Positions 14,793 to 23,606 of a stretch of DNA of 64,000 nt are shown in pieces (within the stretch, counting starts at the first letter, position 1; the number at the start of each line of letters is the position of its first letter). This DNA comes from JBBRXZ01 sp038232415 (lineage in GTDB: Bacteria; Patescibacteriota; Saccharimonadia; Saccharimonadales; UBA4665). The notes under the pieces were generated by a model. It did no database searches. It saw only the letters and a list, made by a program, of their open reading frames with translations, and was not told the origin of the DNA. The position numbers were made by a program, and so were the translations under genes. Location of the stretch: assembly GCA_038232415.1 (NCBI GenBank), contig JBBSHY010000002.1, positions 4,173 to 68,172 on the forward strand. Direction: 5' to 3'.

Positions 14793-14866
14793 GGCGCCTT
14801 GGCGGAGTAGTTACGCAGCGGTCTGCAAAACCGCGTACACGGGTGCAAATCCCGTAGGTGCCTCCA
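14793..14866 (+). tRNA. tRNA-Cys (GCA)
   Basis: Acceptor GGCGCCT/AGGTGCC (one G-T), anticodon stem GCGGT/ACCGC with loop CTGCAAA giving GCA, T-arm ACGGG-TGCAAAT-CCCGT, encoded CCA. An opposite-strand open frame over this region is only a translation of the tRNA. Confidence 0.95.
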
Positions 14867-14884
14867 TAGTTTACATGCTTCGAT

Positions 14885-14971
14885 GGGCGAGTGGCGGAAT
14901 TGGTATACGCGGTGGACTTAAAATCCGCTGGCCTTAAAGCCTTGAGGGTTCGAGTCCCTCCTCGCCCACCA
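14885..14971 (+). tRNA. tRNA-Leu (UAA)
   Basis: Acceptor GGGCGAG/CTCGCCC, class II long variable arm, anticodon stem GTGGA/TCCGC around CTTAAAA giving TAA, T-arm GAGGG-TTCGAGT-CCCTC, encoded CCA. It lies 18 bp after tRNA-Cys, so the two are probably co-transcribed. Confidence 0.95.
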
Positions 14972-15041
14972 AGCTTACTGCTGACGGACTCTTTACTTTG
15001 CAAGACGTACAATTAATATAGCAAGGCGTTATAATAAGCCC

Positions 15042-15794
15042 ATGCAAATCGTTGTAGATAAATTGTTGGCCAACTATGAATTATCAGGCAAGGGTCGGTT
15101 GGTGTTACTGTTACACGGTTGGGGTGATAGCAGCGTGGGATTGAGGGATCTACAATCTAAATTGGCTAAATCGTATAGAGTTCTAGTAATTGATCTGCCG
15201 GGCTTTGGGAGTAGCCAGGCACCGAAAGCTGTGTGGGATTTGGATGATTATGCACACTTCCTTAGGGCTTTGCTTGACAAGCTTGGGCTTAAACAACCCT
15301 ATGCTCTGATTGGTCATAGCAATGGCGGGGCTCTGGCTATACGGGCTGTTTCGCTTCAGATACTTAAGCCAAAGAAGCTAATATTATTGGCTGCTTCAGG
15401 CATTAGAAATGATCAAAAAGTTAAGCGCTTGGTACTGAAAATTATAGCTAAGACAGGAGATATTGCTACCATCTGGATGCCTGAACGCTACCGCCGGGCC
15501 TTACGTAAAAGCTTATACGGTGTGGCCGGCTCGGACATGTTAGTAATGCCGGGGCTGAAAGAAACTTTTAAAAAAACTGTACGCCAGGATGTACAATCTG
15601 ATGCCGCCAATATTACTATACCGACGTTGTTGATTTATGCCGCCAATGATAGAGCGGTGCCGCCCAACCATGGCCACAGATACCAGAAGCTTATTAAAAA
15701 CTCTCATTTAGAAGTTGTAAGCAAATCTGAGCATTTCCTGCATCTGGATCAGCCAGACAGGGTGGAACAATTAATTGAGGAATTTCTAAAATGA
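15042..15794 (+). CDS. alpha/beta hydrolase
   Basis: 250 residues. Oxyanion-loop LLHGWG, nucleophile elbow GHSNGG (Ser), acid Asp in AANDRAVPP and catalytic His in SEHFLHLD make a complete triad in the alpha/beta hydrolase fold. The substrate is unknown: serine esterase, lipase or C-C hydrolase. TATAAT at 15030-15035 is 6 nt before the ATG, so the transcript should be leaderless. The stop overlaps the ATG of the MurF-like gene by 4 nt, hinting at a wall- or lipid-related job. Confidence 0.85.
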   Translation: MQIVVDKLLANYELSGKGRLVLLLHGWGDSSVGLRDLQSKLAKSYRVLVIDLPGFGSSQAPKAVWDLDDYAHFLRALLDKLGLKQPYALIGHSNGGALAIRAVSLQILKPKKLILLAASGIRNDQKVKRLVLKIIAKTGDIATIWMPERYRRALRKSLYGVAGSDMLVMPGLKETFKKTVRQDVQSDAANITIPTLLIYAANDRAVPPNHGHRYQKLIKNSHLEVVSKSEHFLHLDQPDRVEQLIEEFLK

Positions 15795-17227
15795 CACTTA
15801 ACTTGTTAAGTCTATATACATTTCACTATGCCGAAACAGTGGTATATATGCTGCAAAGTACAGAATATAAGATTTCACCATACCTAAAATGGTACTGGCA
15901 TACTTATAATTTCTCTAAAGTTATGCAGCGCCGCACTCTGGACCGGACTAAAGCCGCGCGTTTGTTACTAGTAGCCCTACACACAGGCATTAGCCTACAG
16001 GTTATAGCAGGTCTATGGCTTATTTACCAGGGTCTTTTACATAACTTGACAGGGGGGGTAGCTTTTGGCGCTGCTCTGATCGTAGCTTATCCGGTTGTCT
16101 GGGCGCATTTGCTGGTTGTTCCGCTATTGCTCGGGCGTTGGTTTGTCGCCCAGCCAGCCGAGCAAACCTTAATTAAGCAATCAGCAGAAGTATTCGCTAA
16201 TCATCCCGGAATTAAAATCGCCATCGCCGGCAGCTATGGTAAGACAACAATGAAGGAAATATTAACCATGGTACTAAGTGAAGGTCTAAAGGTAGCTGCC
16301 ACGCCGGCCAACAAAAACGTTAGTATCAGTCATGCCCAGTTTGCAAAAAGCCTGGATGGCAATGAAGATGTACTGATCATCGAATACGGTGAGGGGGCAC
16401 CCGGAGATGTGGCCAGGTTTGCCAACATTACCCAGCCGACCCATGCCATAATCACCGGACTGGCCCCGGCCCACCTGGATCAATACAAGACACTGCAAGC
16501 CGCCGGCGAAGATATCTTTTCAGTTGCTGAACAGGTGGATTCAGGGCATGTCTATGTGAATAATGAATCATCAAGCGTCAAGCCGTTTTTAAAAGATTAC
16601 CATTTATATGACGAGAGTGGCGCTCTAGGTTGGAAAACGGATAATATTAAAACCGAAATAACCGGTACTGATTTCTTACTCAAAAAAGATAAGAAAACAT
16701 TAAGATTACAGAGTGGATTAATAGGCAAGCACCAAGCGGGTTATCTGGCCCTGGTTGCTGCTTTGGCACTAGAGCTTGGACTTAATGACAAGCAAGTCGT
16801 AAATGGCATTTCAAAAACAGCGCCCTTTGAGCATCGTATGCAACCTTACCAGCTAGGAGGTGCTTGGATTGTAGATGACACCTACAACGGCAACCTGGAA
16901 GGTATTCGAGCCGGTACCCAGCTACTTAAAGACATCAAAGCCAAGCGCAAAATCTACGTCACACCCGGCCTGGTAGACCAAGGCGATGAAACTGAACGGG
17001 TCCACCTTGAGACGGGGAAGCTAATCGCCGAGGCTCAGCCAGATCTGGCGGTACTTATGAAAAACTCTGTCACTGATTACATAAAAGAAGGCTTACAAAA
17101 AGGCAAATTCAAGGGTGAATTACAAATCGAAACTAATCCCCTGGAGTTCTATTCCAATCTGTCGCATTTTGTAGCCAGCGGCGACCTGGTTATCATGCAA
17201 AACGACTGGACCGATAACTACACCTAA
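15791..17227 (+). CDS. murF: MurF-like Mur ligase with N-terminal membrane segments
   Basis: 478 residues. The ATP-binding P-loop GSYGKTTMKEI, the ENGAxxxGDI-type segment (EYGEGAPGDVARFANI), PAHLDQY and the C-terminal DDTYNGN motif place it with MurF, the ligase that adds D-Ala-D-Ala to UDP-MurNAc-tripeptide. The usual MurF N-terminal domain is replaced by two hydrophobic segments (about residues 55-78 and 82-113), so the enzyme is probably membrane-bound. Together with alr and ddl in this window it completes the D-Ala branch. Because of the altered N-terminus it may instead be a MurF-related ligase with another acceptor. Confidence 0.82.
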   Translation: MTLNLLSLYTFHYAETVVYMLQSTEYKISPYLKWYWHTYNFSKVMQRRTLDRTKAARLLLVALHTGISLQVIAGLWLIYQGLLHNLTGGVAFGAALIVAYPVVWAHLLVVPLLLGRWFVAQPAEQTLIKQSAEVFANHPGIKIAIAGSYGKTTMKEILTMVLSEGLKVAATPANKNVSISHAQFAKSLDGNEDVLIIEYGEGAPGDVARFANITQPTHAIITGLAPAHLDQYKTLQAAGEDIFSVAEQVDSGHVYVNNESSSVKPFLKDYHLYDESGALGWKTDNIKTEITGTDFLLKKDKKTLRLQSGLIGKHQAGYLALVAALALELGLNDKQVVNGISKTAPFEHRMQPYQLGGAWIVDDTYNGNLEGIRAGTQLLKDIKAKRKIYVTPGLVDQGDETERVHLETGKLIAEAQPDLAVLMKNSVTDYIKEGLQKGKFKGELQIETNPLEFYSNLSHFVASGDLVIMQNDWTDNYT

Positions 17228-17237
17228 GCGAACGCAC

Positions 17238-18524
17238 CTATTTTTCAATCAGTCGTTCCACAGCCAGCATCACCGCGGCTTCTTTGAGCGGCACCTCTTT
17301 TTTGAGAGAAAATTTGTAAGTATCCTCTATGGCCGTCACCATGTATTTTTCAAGGGTGGCATTCACTTTTTCCAGACTCCAGTGCTCGCCTTTCTTATTT
17401 TGCAGCCATTCCAGGTAACTGACAATAACGCCGCCGGCATTGGCGATTATATCCGGTAATATCACGTGGCCATGCTCAACCAGATAAGTGTAAGCACGCT
17501 CATCAATCGGCCCGTTGGCTAGTTCCAGAAGATATTTGGCATGTATGGTGTCCACGTTTTCCCGCGCGGTCACAGCATCGCCGAGAGCGGCCAGCACCAG
17601 GATGTCGACGTCGGAACTTAGCAGTGCTTCGTTGCTAATAAGCGTGGTAGATCCATCTTTATAATCCACGAAAGTCTTACCGGTTGCCTTGTGGGCTGAC
17701 AATTGAGCGGCACTGAGACCCGCTGGATTATACAAGGCGCCTTCGGCCTCACCTATTACTACTATCTTCCAGTGGGGGTGGGCTTTTTGGGCGCTGAGAC
17801 AGAAATGAGAGCCGACATTGCCGAAACCCTGGATGGCTATAGTCAGCGTATCGTCGGCTTTACCGAGACGGACCAGCAGTTCGTGGAGCGCGATCATACC
17901 GCCGTAGCCGGTGGCAGCATCGCGTCCCTCGCTACCGCCGTTAGCAAGGCTTTTACCGGTAAAACTGGCTTTATTAGTATTGCCACTAAGTTTTTCATAC
18001 TCTTCAACCATCCAATCCATGATCCGGCCATTGGTATTGACATCCGGTGCCGGCACGTCTTTGTCAGGGCCGATATAAGGTGCCATATAGGCGCTGTACT
18101 TGCGGCTTAGTTCCTCGAGTTCCTTTTCAGTCAGTTGATGAGGATCGACAGCCACGCCGCCTTTGCCTCCGCCCAGCGGCAATCCAACCGCGGCCGTTTT
18201 GAGGCTCATCAGCATAGCCATTGCTTGCACCTCTTCTAGGTGAACGTCGTGATGAAACCGAACACCGCCCTTGTAGGGGCCCCGGCGATTATTGTGCTGT
18301 AACCGGAAGGCCGGAAACTTTTTACCGTTATCCAGCGATATTTCAAAAGCGTGAGCGGCGTCGGCTCGCAGCAAGGCTTCAATAGTAGCTTCATCCAACC
18401 CCAGTTTTTCTCCGGCGCGGGCGATCATATGCTGTGCGGTTCGTAACATTGCTTGTTCCTCCGGTTTTAGTTTGTTAAACTGTCTTCCATAATAAACCCG
18501 TTGCTTGTTTTTGTCGAAAATCAT
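17238..18524 (-). CDS. gdhA: Glu/Leu/Phe/Val dehydrogenase (glutamate dehydrogenase)
   Basis: Reversible NAD(P)-linked deamination of glutamate. 428 residues from the ATG at 18524. Motifs: GPYKGGVRFH, the catalytic-lysine region GGGKGGVAVDP, PAPDVNTNGRIMDW and the Rossmann loop IQGFGNVGSH. An ATG nine bases upstream (18533) is only 3 nt from TATACT (18537-18542), so the second start, 12 nt away, is preferred. It is convergent with the MurF-like gene and divergent from ddl. It links 2-oxoglutarate and ammonium with glnA at 50887; cofactor choice is not obvious. Confidence 0.93.
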   Translation of the reverse strand: MIFDKNKQRVYYGRQFNKLKPEEQAMLRTAQHMIARAGEKLGLDEATIEALLRADAAHAFEISLDNGKKFPAFRLQHNNRRGPYKGGVRFHHDVHLEEVQAMAMLMSLKTAAVGLPLGGGKGGVAVDPHQLTEKELEELSRKYSAYMAPYIGPDKDVPAPDVNTNGRIMDWMVEEYEKLSGNTNKASFTGKSLANGGSEGRDAATGYGGMIALHELLVRLGKADDTLTIAIQGFGNVGSHFCLSAQKAHPHWKIVVIGEAEGALYNPAGLSAAQLSAHKATGKTFVDYKDGSTTLISNEALLSSDVDILVLAALGDAVTARENVDTIHAKYLLELANGPIDERAYTYLVEHGHVILPDIIANAGGVIVSYLEWLQNKKGEHWSLEKVNATLEKYMVTAIEDTYKFSLKKEVPLKEAAVMLAVERLIEK

Positions 18525-18600
18525 GAAAACCATGCCAGTATAACGGCAGTTAACAGGGTAAATTTTGAAATAGTATGACGTAATTGTATATACTTATTGC

Positions 18601-19767
18601 ATGGAAACAATCGCAGTAATTTTTGGCGGGCGCTCGGCTGAGCATGATGTCTCGATAGTTACGGCGCTGGGTAGTATTATTAAACCTCTTGAATTAACCA
18701 AAAAATACCGAGTAGAAGCGGTGTATATTGCTAAAGACGGCGGCTGGTACTGGGAGGACAAACTCAAAGATATTAGCTTATTCAGTTCCGGAGGTATCCA
18801 GGATTACACTCATCATACTCAGCCAACCAGCGTGCAGTTTGATGGCGGTATGACGCTTGTAAAAGCCAGCGGCATCGCCGGGCGCAAACAATCCCGCAAA
18901 ATCGATATTGCCTTTCCGGCTATGCACGGTACTTACGGCGAAGACGGCGCCCTAATGGGGCTACTGGATATGGCTGGAATTCCATATGTCGGCTGCGGTG
19001 TTAGCGCGGCCGCTGTAGCCATGGATAAAGTCTTATCTAAGAAAATAGCTGAGGCAAATGACATACCAATACCTAAATACACTTACTTTGAAAAAAGCGA
19101 TCTTGACCACGATGCTAGCACTATACTTAGGCTGGTTACCCGGGTTTTGGAATATCCACTGTTCGTCAAGCCGGCTCATCTTGGTTCAAGCATCGGTATC
19201 AGCCGGGTCACAAATGACAATGAGCTTCGTAACGCCATGGAAGTAGCATCTCATTATGACGATAAAGTTATTGTTGAGGAAGAAGTTCCCAACTTAATCG
19301 AGGTCACCTTGCCAATCATGGGCAACATCCGGCTTCAGCAGGCCTTGCTGGAGCAGCCGATGACTAAGCCGGATGACTTTTTTGACTTTGATACCAAATA
19401 TTTACAGGGCGGTAAAAAGGGTAAAGGCAAAGGCGGCGTTAAAGGCGCCCAAGGTTACAGCCAGATTCCGGCTGAACTGCCCAAAGCTATCTATGAGAAA
19501 GCGGAACAGCTTGGCTTAAGGATATACTGGCTGCTAGGGTGCAGCGGCATTGCCCGGGTCGACATGCTTATAGACGAGAAAGTCGGCAAGGTTTACTTCA
19601 ACGAAGTTAATCCTTTACCGGGCAGCCTATATGCTCATAACTGGAATCGGGCCGGCGTCAGCAATGTTGAACTGGTGCAAAAACTAGTTGGTTTTGCTAA
19701 AGAACGTCACACCAGCCGTCAGGTCCTTACTACAGCCTTCAATACTAACTTTCTCCAACAGTTTTAG
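18601..19767 (+). CDS. ddl: D-alanine-D-alanine ligase
   Basis: ATP-grasp enzyme joining two D-alanines. 388 residues, slightly long. N-terminal VIFGGRSAEHDVSI, HGTYGEDGALMGLLD, GCGVSAAAVAMDK and VKPAHLGSSIG are family motifs; FNEVNPLPG holds the metal-binding Glu and Asn. An unusual lysine-glycine stretch (GGKKGKGKGG, about residues 270-279) lengthens the loop that follows the FDTKYL strand. TATACT (18589-18594) sits 6 nt before the ATG, so translation is probably leaderless. The next gene follows after 11 nt. Confidence 0.93.
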   Translation: METIAVIFGGRSAEHDVSIVTALGSIIKPLELTKKYRVEAVYIAKDGGWYWEDKLKDISLFSSGGIQDYTHHTQPTSVQFDGGMTLVKASGIAGRKQSRKIDIAFPAMHGTYGEDGALMGLLDMAGIPYVGCGVSAAAVAMDKVLSKKIAEANDIPIPKYTYFEKSDLDHDASTILRLVTRVLEYPLFVKPAHLGSSIGISRVTNDNELRNAMEVASHYDDKVIVEEEVPNLIEVTLPIMGNIRLQQALLEQPMTKPDDFFDFDTKYLQGGKKGKGKGGVKGAQGYSQIPAELPKAIYEKAEQLGLRIYWLLGCSGIARVDMLIDEKVGKVYFNEVNPLPGSLYAHNWNRAGVSNVELVQKLVGFAKERHTSRQVLTTAFNTNFLQQF

Positions 19768-19778
19768 GTGTAAGCGCA

Positions 19779-21080
19779 GTGAGGCTTAACATTGTACACC
19801 CTGGTGCCGGCGAACTTCATTACGAAATCCGCGGGATTGTAGAATTTGCCGAACAGCTGGCAGAAACAGGCATACCTATCACGTGGGAAAACATAGGCGA
19901 TCCGGTTGCTAAGGGTGAGCAGATCCCGCAGTGGATCCGCGACATTGTGTCAGAAGAGGTCAAACGAAATACCGACTCATATGCCTACTCGCCAACAAAA
20001 GGCTTGGAAACGGCCCGGAACTTTTTATCTGAGCAACGCAGCCAGGAAGGCAAGGCCCAACTTTATGCTGAACATATCCTGTTTTTCAATGGGCTAGGAG
20101 ACGCAATCAACAAAGTTTATACGTGGCTTAATCCCAAAGCCCGCGTTTTGGGACCTAACCCGGCTTATCCTACTCATTCTGCACTCGAAGCCGCCCATGG
20201 CCGTTCAGCTCATATGACTTACCAGCTTGATCCAGATAATAATTGGCTTCCAAATGTTGTCGACGTGCGCCGCCAGGTTGTTGGTAATCCTAATATTGCT
20301 GGTCTGCTGATTATTAATCCCGACAACCCTACTGGTATGGTCTATCCCCGTCATATTCTGGAAGAGTTTGTGGGCATTGCCAAGCAGTACAAATTATTTC
20401 TAATTGCTGATGAAATCTACTCTAACCTTACATATAATCCGCAGGATTTTATACCGCTGGCAGAGCTGGCTGACGGCGTACCAACCATCATAATGCGCGG
20501 CCTGTCCAAAGAAATACCTTGGCCGGGCAGTCGTTGCGGCTGGGCTGAATTTTATAATGTCCACGTCGATTCCCAATTTGTCCGCTACATCCAGTCGATT
20601 ATAGAGGCTAAGATGACGGAAGTATGTTCAACTACTTTGCCTCAATCAGTTTTACCGGCCATTTTAGGCGATGACCGTTATGCCGTGCACTTGGCAAGCC
20701 GCCACGCTAAATACAAAGCGCGAGCAGCCCAAGCAGTAAAAATATTAAGCAATCACCCGCACCTGAATGTCGTAGAACCGAAAGGCGCATTTTATTTATC
20801 AGTTACCTTTAGCCAAGATTTTACGAAGAAAAAGATTGATAAGCCAGCGGCTAATCCTAAAGCCCAGAAACTTCTGGAGGGTGTGCTTAAGGATACCCCT
20901 TCAGGAATTTTTGACAAGCGCTTTTGCTACGAGCTATTGGCCTGTACGGGGATCTGCACAGTGCCTCTGACGACCGGATTTAATAGTTCTACTCCCGGCT
21001 TTCGCATGACCCTGCTCGAGCCGGATGATCAGGTTTTTGCGTCCACACTGCAAACTATTAAGGATTTTTGTTCCTTATAA
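19779..21080 (+). CDS. class I/II PLP aminotransferase
   Basis: 433 residues from a GTG. Fold-type I signs: YSPTKGLETAR, INPDNPTGMVY, the Asp/Tyr pair in IADEIYSNLTY and the PLP lysine in GLSKEIPWPGSRCGW. The best guess is an AlaA-like alanine or valine-pyruvate transaminase: it directly follows ddl in an operon, so it could supply L-alanine for racemisation to D-alanine. Substrate remains inferred from context. No signal or membrane segment. Confidence 0.87.
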   Translation: MRLNIVHPGAGELHYEIRGIVEFAEQLAETGIPITWENIGDPVAKGEQIPQWIRDIVSEEVKRNTDSYAYSPTKGLETARNFLSEQRSQEGKAQLYAEHILFFNGLGDAINKVYTWLNPKARVLGPNPAYPTHSALEAAHGRSAHMTYQLDPDNNWLPNVVDVRRQVVGNPNIAGLLIINPDNPTGMVYPRHILEEFVGIAKQYKLFLIADEIYSNLTYNPQDFIPLAELADGVPTIIMRGLSKEIPWPGSRCGWAEFYNVHVDSQFVRYIQSIIEAKMTEVCSTTLPQSVLPAILGDDRYAVHLASRHAKYKARAAQAVKILSNHPHLNVVEPKGAFYLSVTFSQDFTKKKIDKPAANPKAQKLLEGVLKDTPSGIFDKRFCYELLACTGICTVPLTTGFNSSTPGFRMTLLEPDDQVFASTLQTIKDFCSL

Positions 21081-21119
21081 ACGGCCTGTTTTACATGATT
21101 TAACAGATTAATTCCATGG

Positions 21120-21125
21120 TATAAT
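21120..21125 (+). promoter_or_regulatory. -10 element of guaA
   Basis: Perfect TATAAT, 7 nt before the guaA ATG; no Shine-Dalgarno between, so a leaderless mRNA is expected. Confidence 0.6.
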
Positions 21126-21132
21126 ACATGTA

Positions 21133-23022
21133 ATGCCCGATCGTGTCGCTATTCTTGATGCCGGAGGTCAATATATTGACCTCGTACGTAAAGCGGTCGA
21201 ACGTCTAGGCTTACCAGCCGATGTCCTGCCACTAGACACGCCAAGGGAAAAAATTGAGGGAAGCTACGGCGCAATTATTATTTCCGGCAGTCCGGCTAAC
21301 CCTCATGTTGGAACAGCGCCACAACCGGATAGAAGCATCTGGCATAGTAAATTACCCATACTAGGTATATGTTACGGCATGCAAGCAATGGTAGTGGCGC
21401 ACGGCGGCCAGGTAGCCAAAAATACCATACGTGAGGATGGACGTATTACCACCCAGGTCGACAACGTACACCCTATCTTTAAGGGTATCAAAAAGCATTT
21501 CACAGGTCTTTTCACGCATGGTGACTTTGTAAAATCCATTCCGGCTGATTTTGCCATGCTTGGATCGCATTCCCTTAGCGATGGATCAACATCCTATTCG
21601 GCCATAGCCAAAGATAATAAAGTAGGTGTCCAGTTTCATCCTGAAGTATTTGACGACACACCCGAAGGCTACCAACTGTTTAAAAACTTCCTGGAATTAA
21701 TTGCCGGTTTGCGGCCAGACAAAAATTTCCGGGAAAAGCAATTACAACAAGTAATTAAAACTAAGCAAAAACAGATTTCCGCACTGACTGGCGTCCGCCA
21801 CGTGATTGCTTTTGTGAGCGGCGGTGTAGACTCCAGTGTAGCGGCTACTCTTGCCGCGGGCGTTATACCGGCTAAACGCCTGCATGCTTTTTTCATTGAC
21901 AATGGTTTTATGAGGGATGAAGACGGCACGGTAGTAGAGACCCTTCAAGCCGCAGGTATACCGGTTAAAAAGATTGATGCCGTGAGCGATTTCGAACAAG
22001 CAAGCATTACGATTGACGGCATAACCCATGGACCCCTGATTATAGTAACCGACCCTGAAATTAAACGTAAGATTATCGGCAAAGCCTTTATGGATGCCCA
22101 AAACCGTATAGTTGCCGGTTTAAAATTGACTGAGGTTATGCTGCTCCAGGGAACTAACGCTGCTGACCGTATCGAAAGCGGCCATAGTACTGGTGACAGC
22201 CATACTATGACAATTAAGACTCACCATAATCAGGTACGTGAGGTTCAGGAACTAAAAGCCCGCGGTTTATTGATTGAGCCGCTTGATGATTTGTTTAAAG
22301 ACGAAGTCCGCGAATTAGGCCGCCAGCTGGGATTACCCGATGAACTTGTGGAGCGTCAACCATTTCCTGGTCCGGGCTTAGCGATCCGAATCATTGCCAC
22401 GGCCAAGTCGGAAACCAGGCTTAAGCCTTTACCTGAGGAACCACAGATCCAGGCTTTCCTCGACAAGCAAATTAAAGGTATTAAGGCTCATTTGTTACCC
22501 ATACGCAGTGTCGGTGTTGGCGGCGATGAACGCTCCCATCTCTCAGTCATTGCCCTAGATCATGGCGACTTAAAAGCTGACGAACTGGCCAAACTAGGTA
22601 CAGACCTGCCGGCCCATTTTCGGGAGACTATCAATCGTGTCCTTTACGCTTTAGGTTCAAAATCACTAAGTAATCGTTCACAAACTAGAACCTTATTGAC
22701 AACTGATGTTCGTGCTCAATTACGCTTAGCCGATCGCATAGTTTTTGAAGAAATGCGTGCTGCCAATCTGCTCGGCACTATAAAACAGTTTCCAGTAGTA
22801 TTAATACCGCTGTCGTTTGGTGAACCAGGCCAGAGATCTATTGTTCTCCGTCCAGTTACCACAAGTACATTTATGACCATTCAAGCAATGCTTCCAGATC
22901 GCGACCTGCCAGAAAATTTTTTGGATAAAATCGCTACCCGAATTCTCGTCGAAGACCCTAACATCTCCCAGGTCTTCCTGGACCTTACCAATAAACCCCC
23001 TGCTACTACCGAATGGGAGTAA
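21133..23022 (+). CDS. guaA: GMP synthetase (glutamine-hydrolysing), long eukaryote-like form
   Basis: Converts XMP to GMP. 629 residues, about 100 longer than the usual bacterial enzyme. The N-terminal class I amidotransferase has GICYGMQ (nucleophile Cys) and VQFHPE; the ATP pyrophosphatase domain has FVSGGVDSSV. The extra length lies in the C-terminal half, where FPGPGLAIRII is followed by an insertion with VGVGGDERSH before the dimerisation region, and the segment with IKTHHNQVREV matches the pattern of human-type GMPS (IKTHHND). So this is the long, eukaryote-like subtype also found in some bacteria. The SET-domain gene begins 3 nt after its stop. Confidence 0.92.
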   Translation: MPDRVAILDAGGQYIDLVRKAVERLGLPADVLPLDTPREKIEGSYGAIIISGSPANPHVGTAPQPDRSIWHSKLPILGICYGMQAMVVAHGGQVAKNTIREDGRITTQVDNVHPIFKGIKKHFTGLFTHGDFVKSIPADFAMLGSHSLSDGSTSYSAIAKDNKVGVQFHPEVFDDTPEGYQLFKNFLELIAGLRPDKNFREKQLQQVIKTKQKQISALTGVRHVIAFVSGGVDSSVAATLAAGVIPAKRLHAFFIDNGFMRDEDGTVVETLQAAGIPVKKIDAVSDFEQASITIDGITHGPLIIVTDPEIKRKIIGKAFMDAQNRIVAGLKLTEVMLLQGTNAADRIESGHSTGDSHTMTIKTHHNQVREVQELKARGLLIEPLDDLFKDEVRELGRQLGLPDELVERQPFPGPGLAIRIIATAKSETRLKPLPEEPQIQAFLDKQIKGIKAHLLPIRSVGVGGDERSHLSVIALDHGDLKADELAKLGTDLPAHFRETINRVLYALGSKSLSNRSQTRTLLTTDVRAQLRLADRIVFEEMRAANLLGTIKQFPVVLIPLSFGEPGQRSIVLRPVTTSTFMTIQAMLPDRDLPENFLDKIATRILVEDPNISQVFLDLTNKPPATTEWE

Positions 23023-23025
23023 CGT

Positions 23026-23547
23026 ATGCTTATTAAATCGTGGGTATCTCCTAAAACAATTAGAGCCAAGAGTGAGATTTCAGGTTTAGGCCTGTTTGCT
23101 CTTGAAAATATTGTTCAAGGAGAGGTTGTGGCTGTTAAAGCAGGCCACATAGTAACTGAGGATATCCTCATTAAGAACAAAGTCTTAATTAGAGATAACT
23201 ATGACCAAATAACTGATGAATTATATTTAGTTCCCCTAAACAGTGAAGAGGATGAACAAACTCTTATTTGCCTTAACCATTCTTGCGAGCCAAATTTGGG
23301 TGTTGGCGGGAGTGCCATATCGGTTGCAATGCGTGCTATTAAAGCCGGCGAGGAGCTCACCCATGACTATGCTATGTATCTAGGAAATGCCAACTTCAGA
23401 CTAAAATGTAACTGTAAACGACCGAACTGTCGGAAAATTATTACTGGTAATGACTGGCAGATTACTCAACTACAAAAAAGATATAAAGGTTACTTTGCGT
23501 GGTATCTATCAGAAAGAATTAAAAAAATGACTCAATCTCAAATTTAG
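23026..23547 (+). CDS. SET-domain protein (probable lysine methyltransferase)
   Basis: 173 residues, essentially a bare SET domain: SGLGLFALENI at the start, the pseudoknot motif LNHSCEPN and GEELTHDYAMY (with the catalytic Tyr), then a cysteine-rich post-SET stretch CNCKRPNCR that could hold zinc with the Cys of the NHSC motif. SET enzymes methylate protein lysines using SAM. Bacterial homologues have been found modifying host histones or ribosomal/DNA-binding proteins; the target here is unknown. It follows guaA by 3 nt, so it is in the same transcript. It is complete, with no signal peptide. Confidence 0.88.
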   Translation: MLIKSWVSPKTIRAKSEISGLGLFALENIVQGEVVAVKAGHIVTEDILIKNKVLIRDNYDQITDELYLVPLNSEEDEQTLICLNHSCEPNLGVGGSAISVAMRAIKAGEELTHDYAMYLGNANFRLKCNCKRPNCRKIITGNDWQITQLQKRYKGYFAWYLSERIKKMTQSQI

Positions 23548-23606
23548 AGCGCTTAGCACTACTCAACTATATGCGGTTAAGGGCTTAAACTGGTAGGATT
23601 AATAAG

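Noticed and set aside
14770..15012. 80-codon minus-strand frame over the two tRNA genes
   Set aside because: Its residues are the antisense translation of tRNA-Cys and tRNA-Leu, a well-known false gene.
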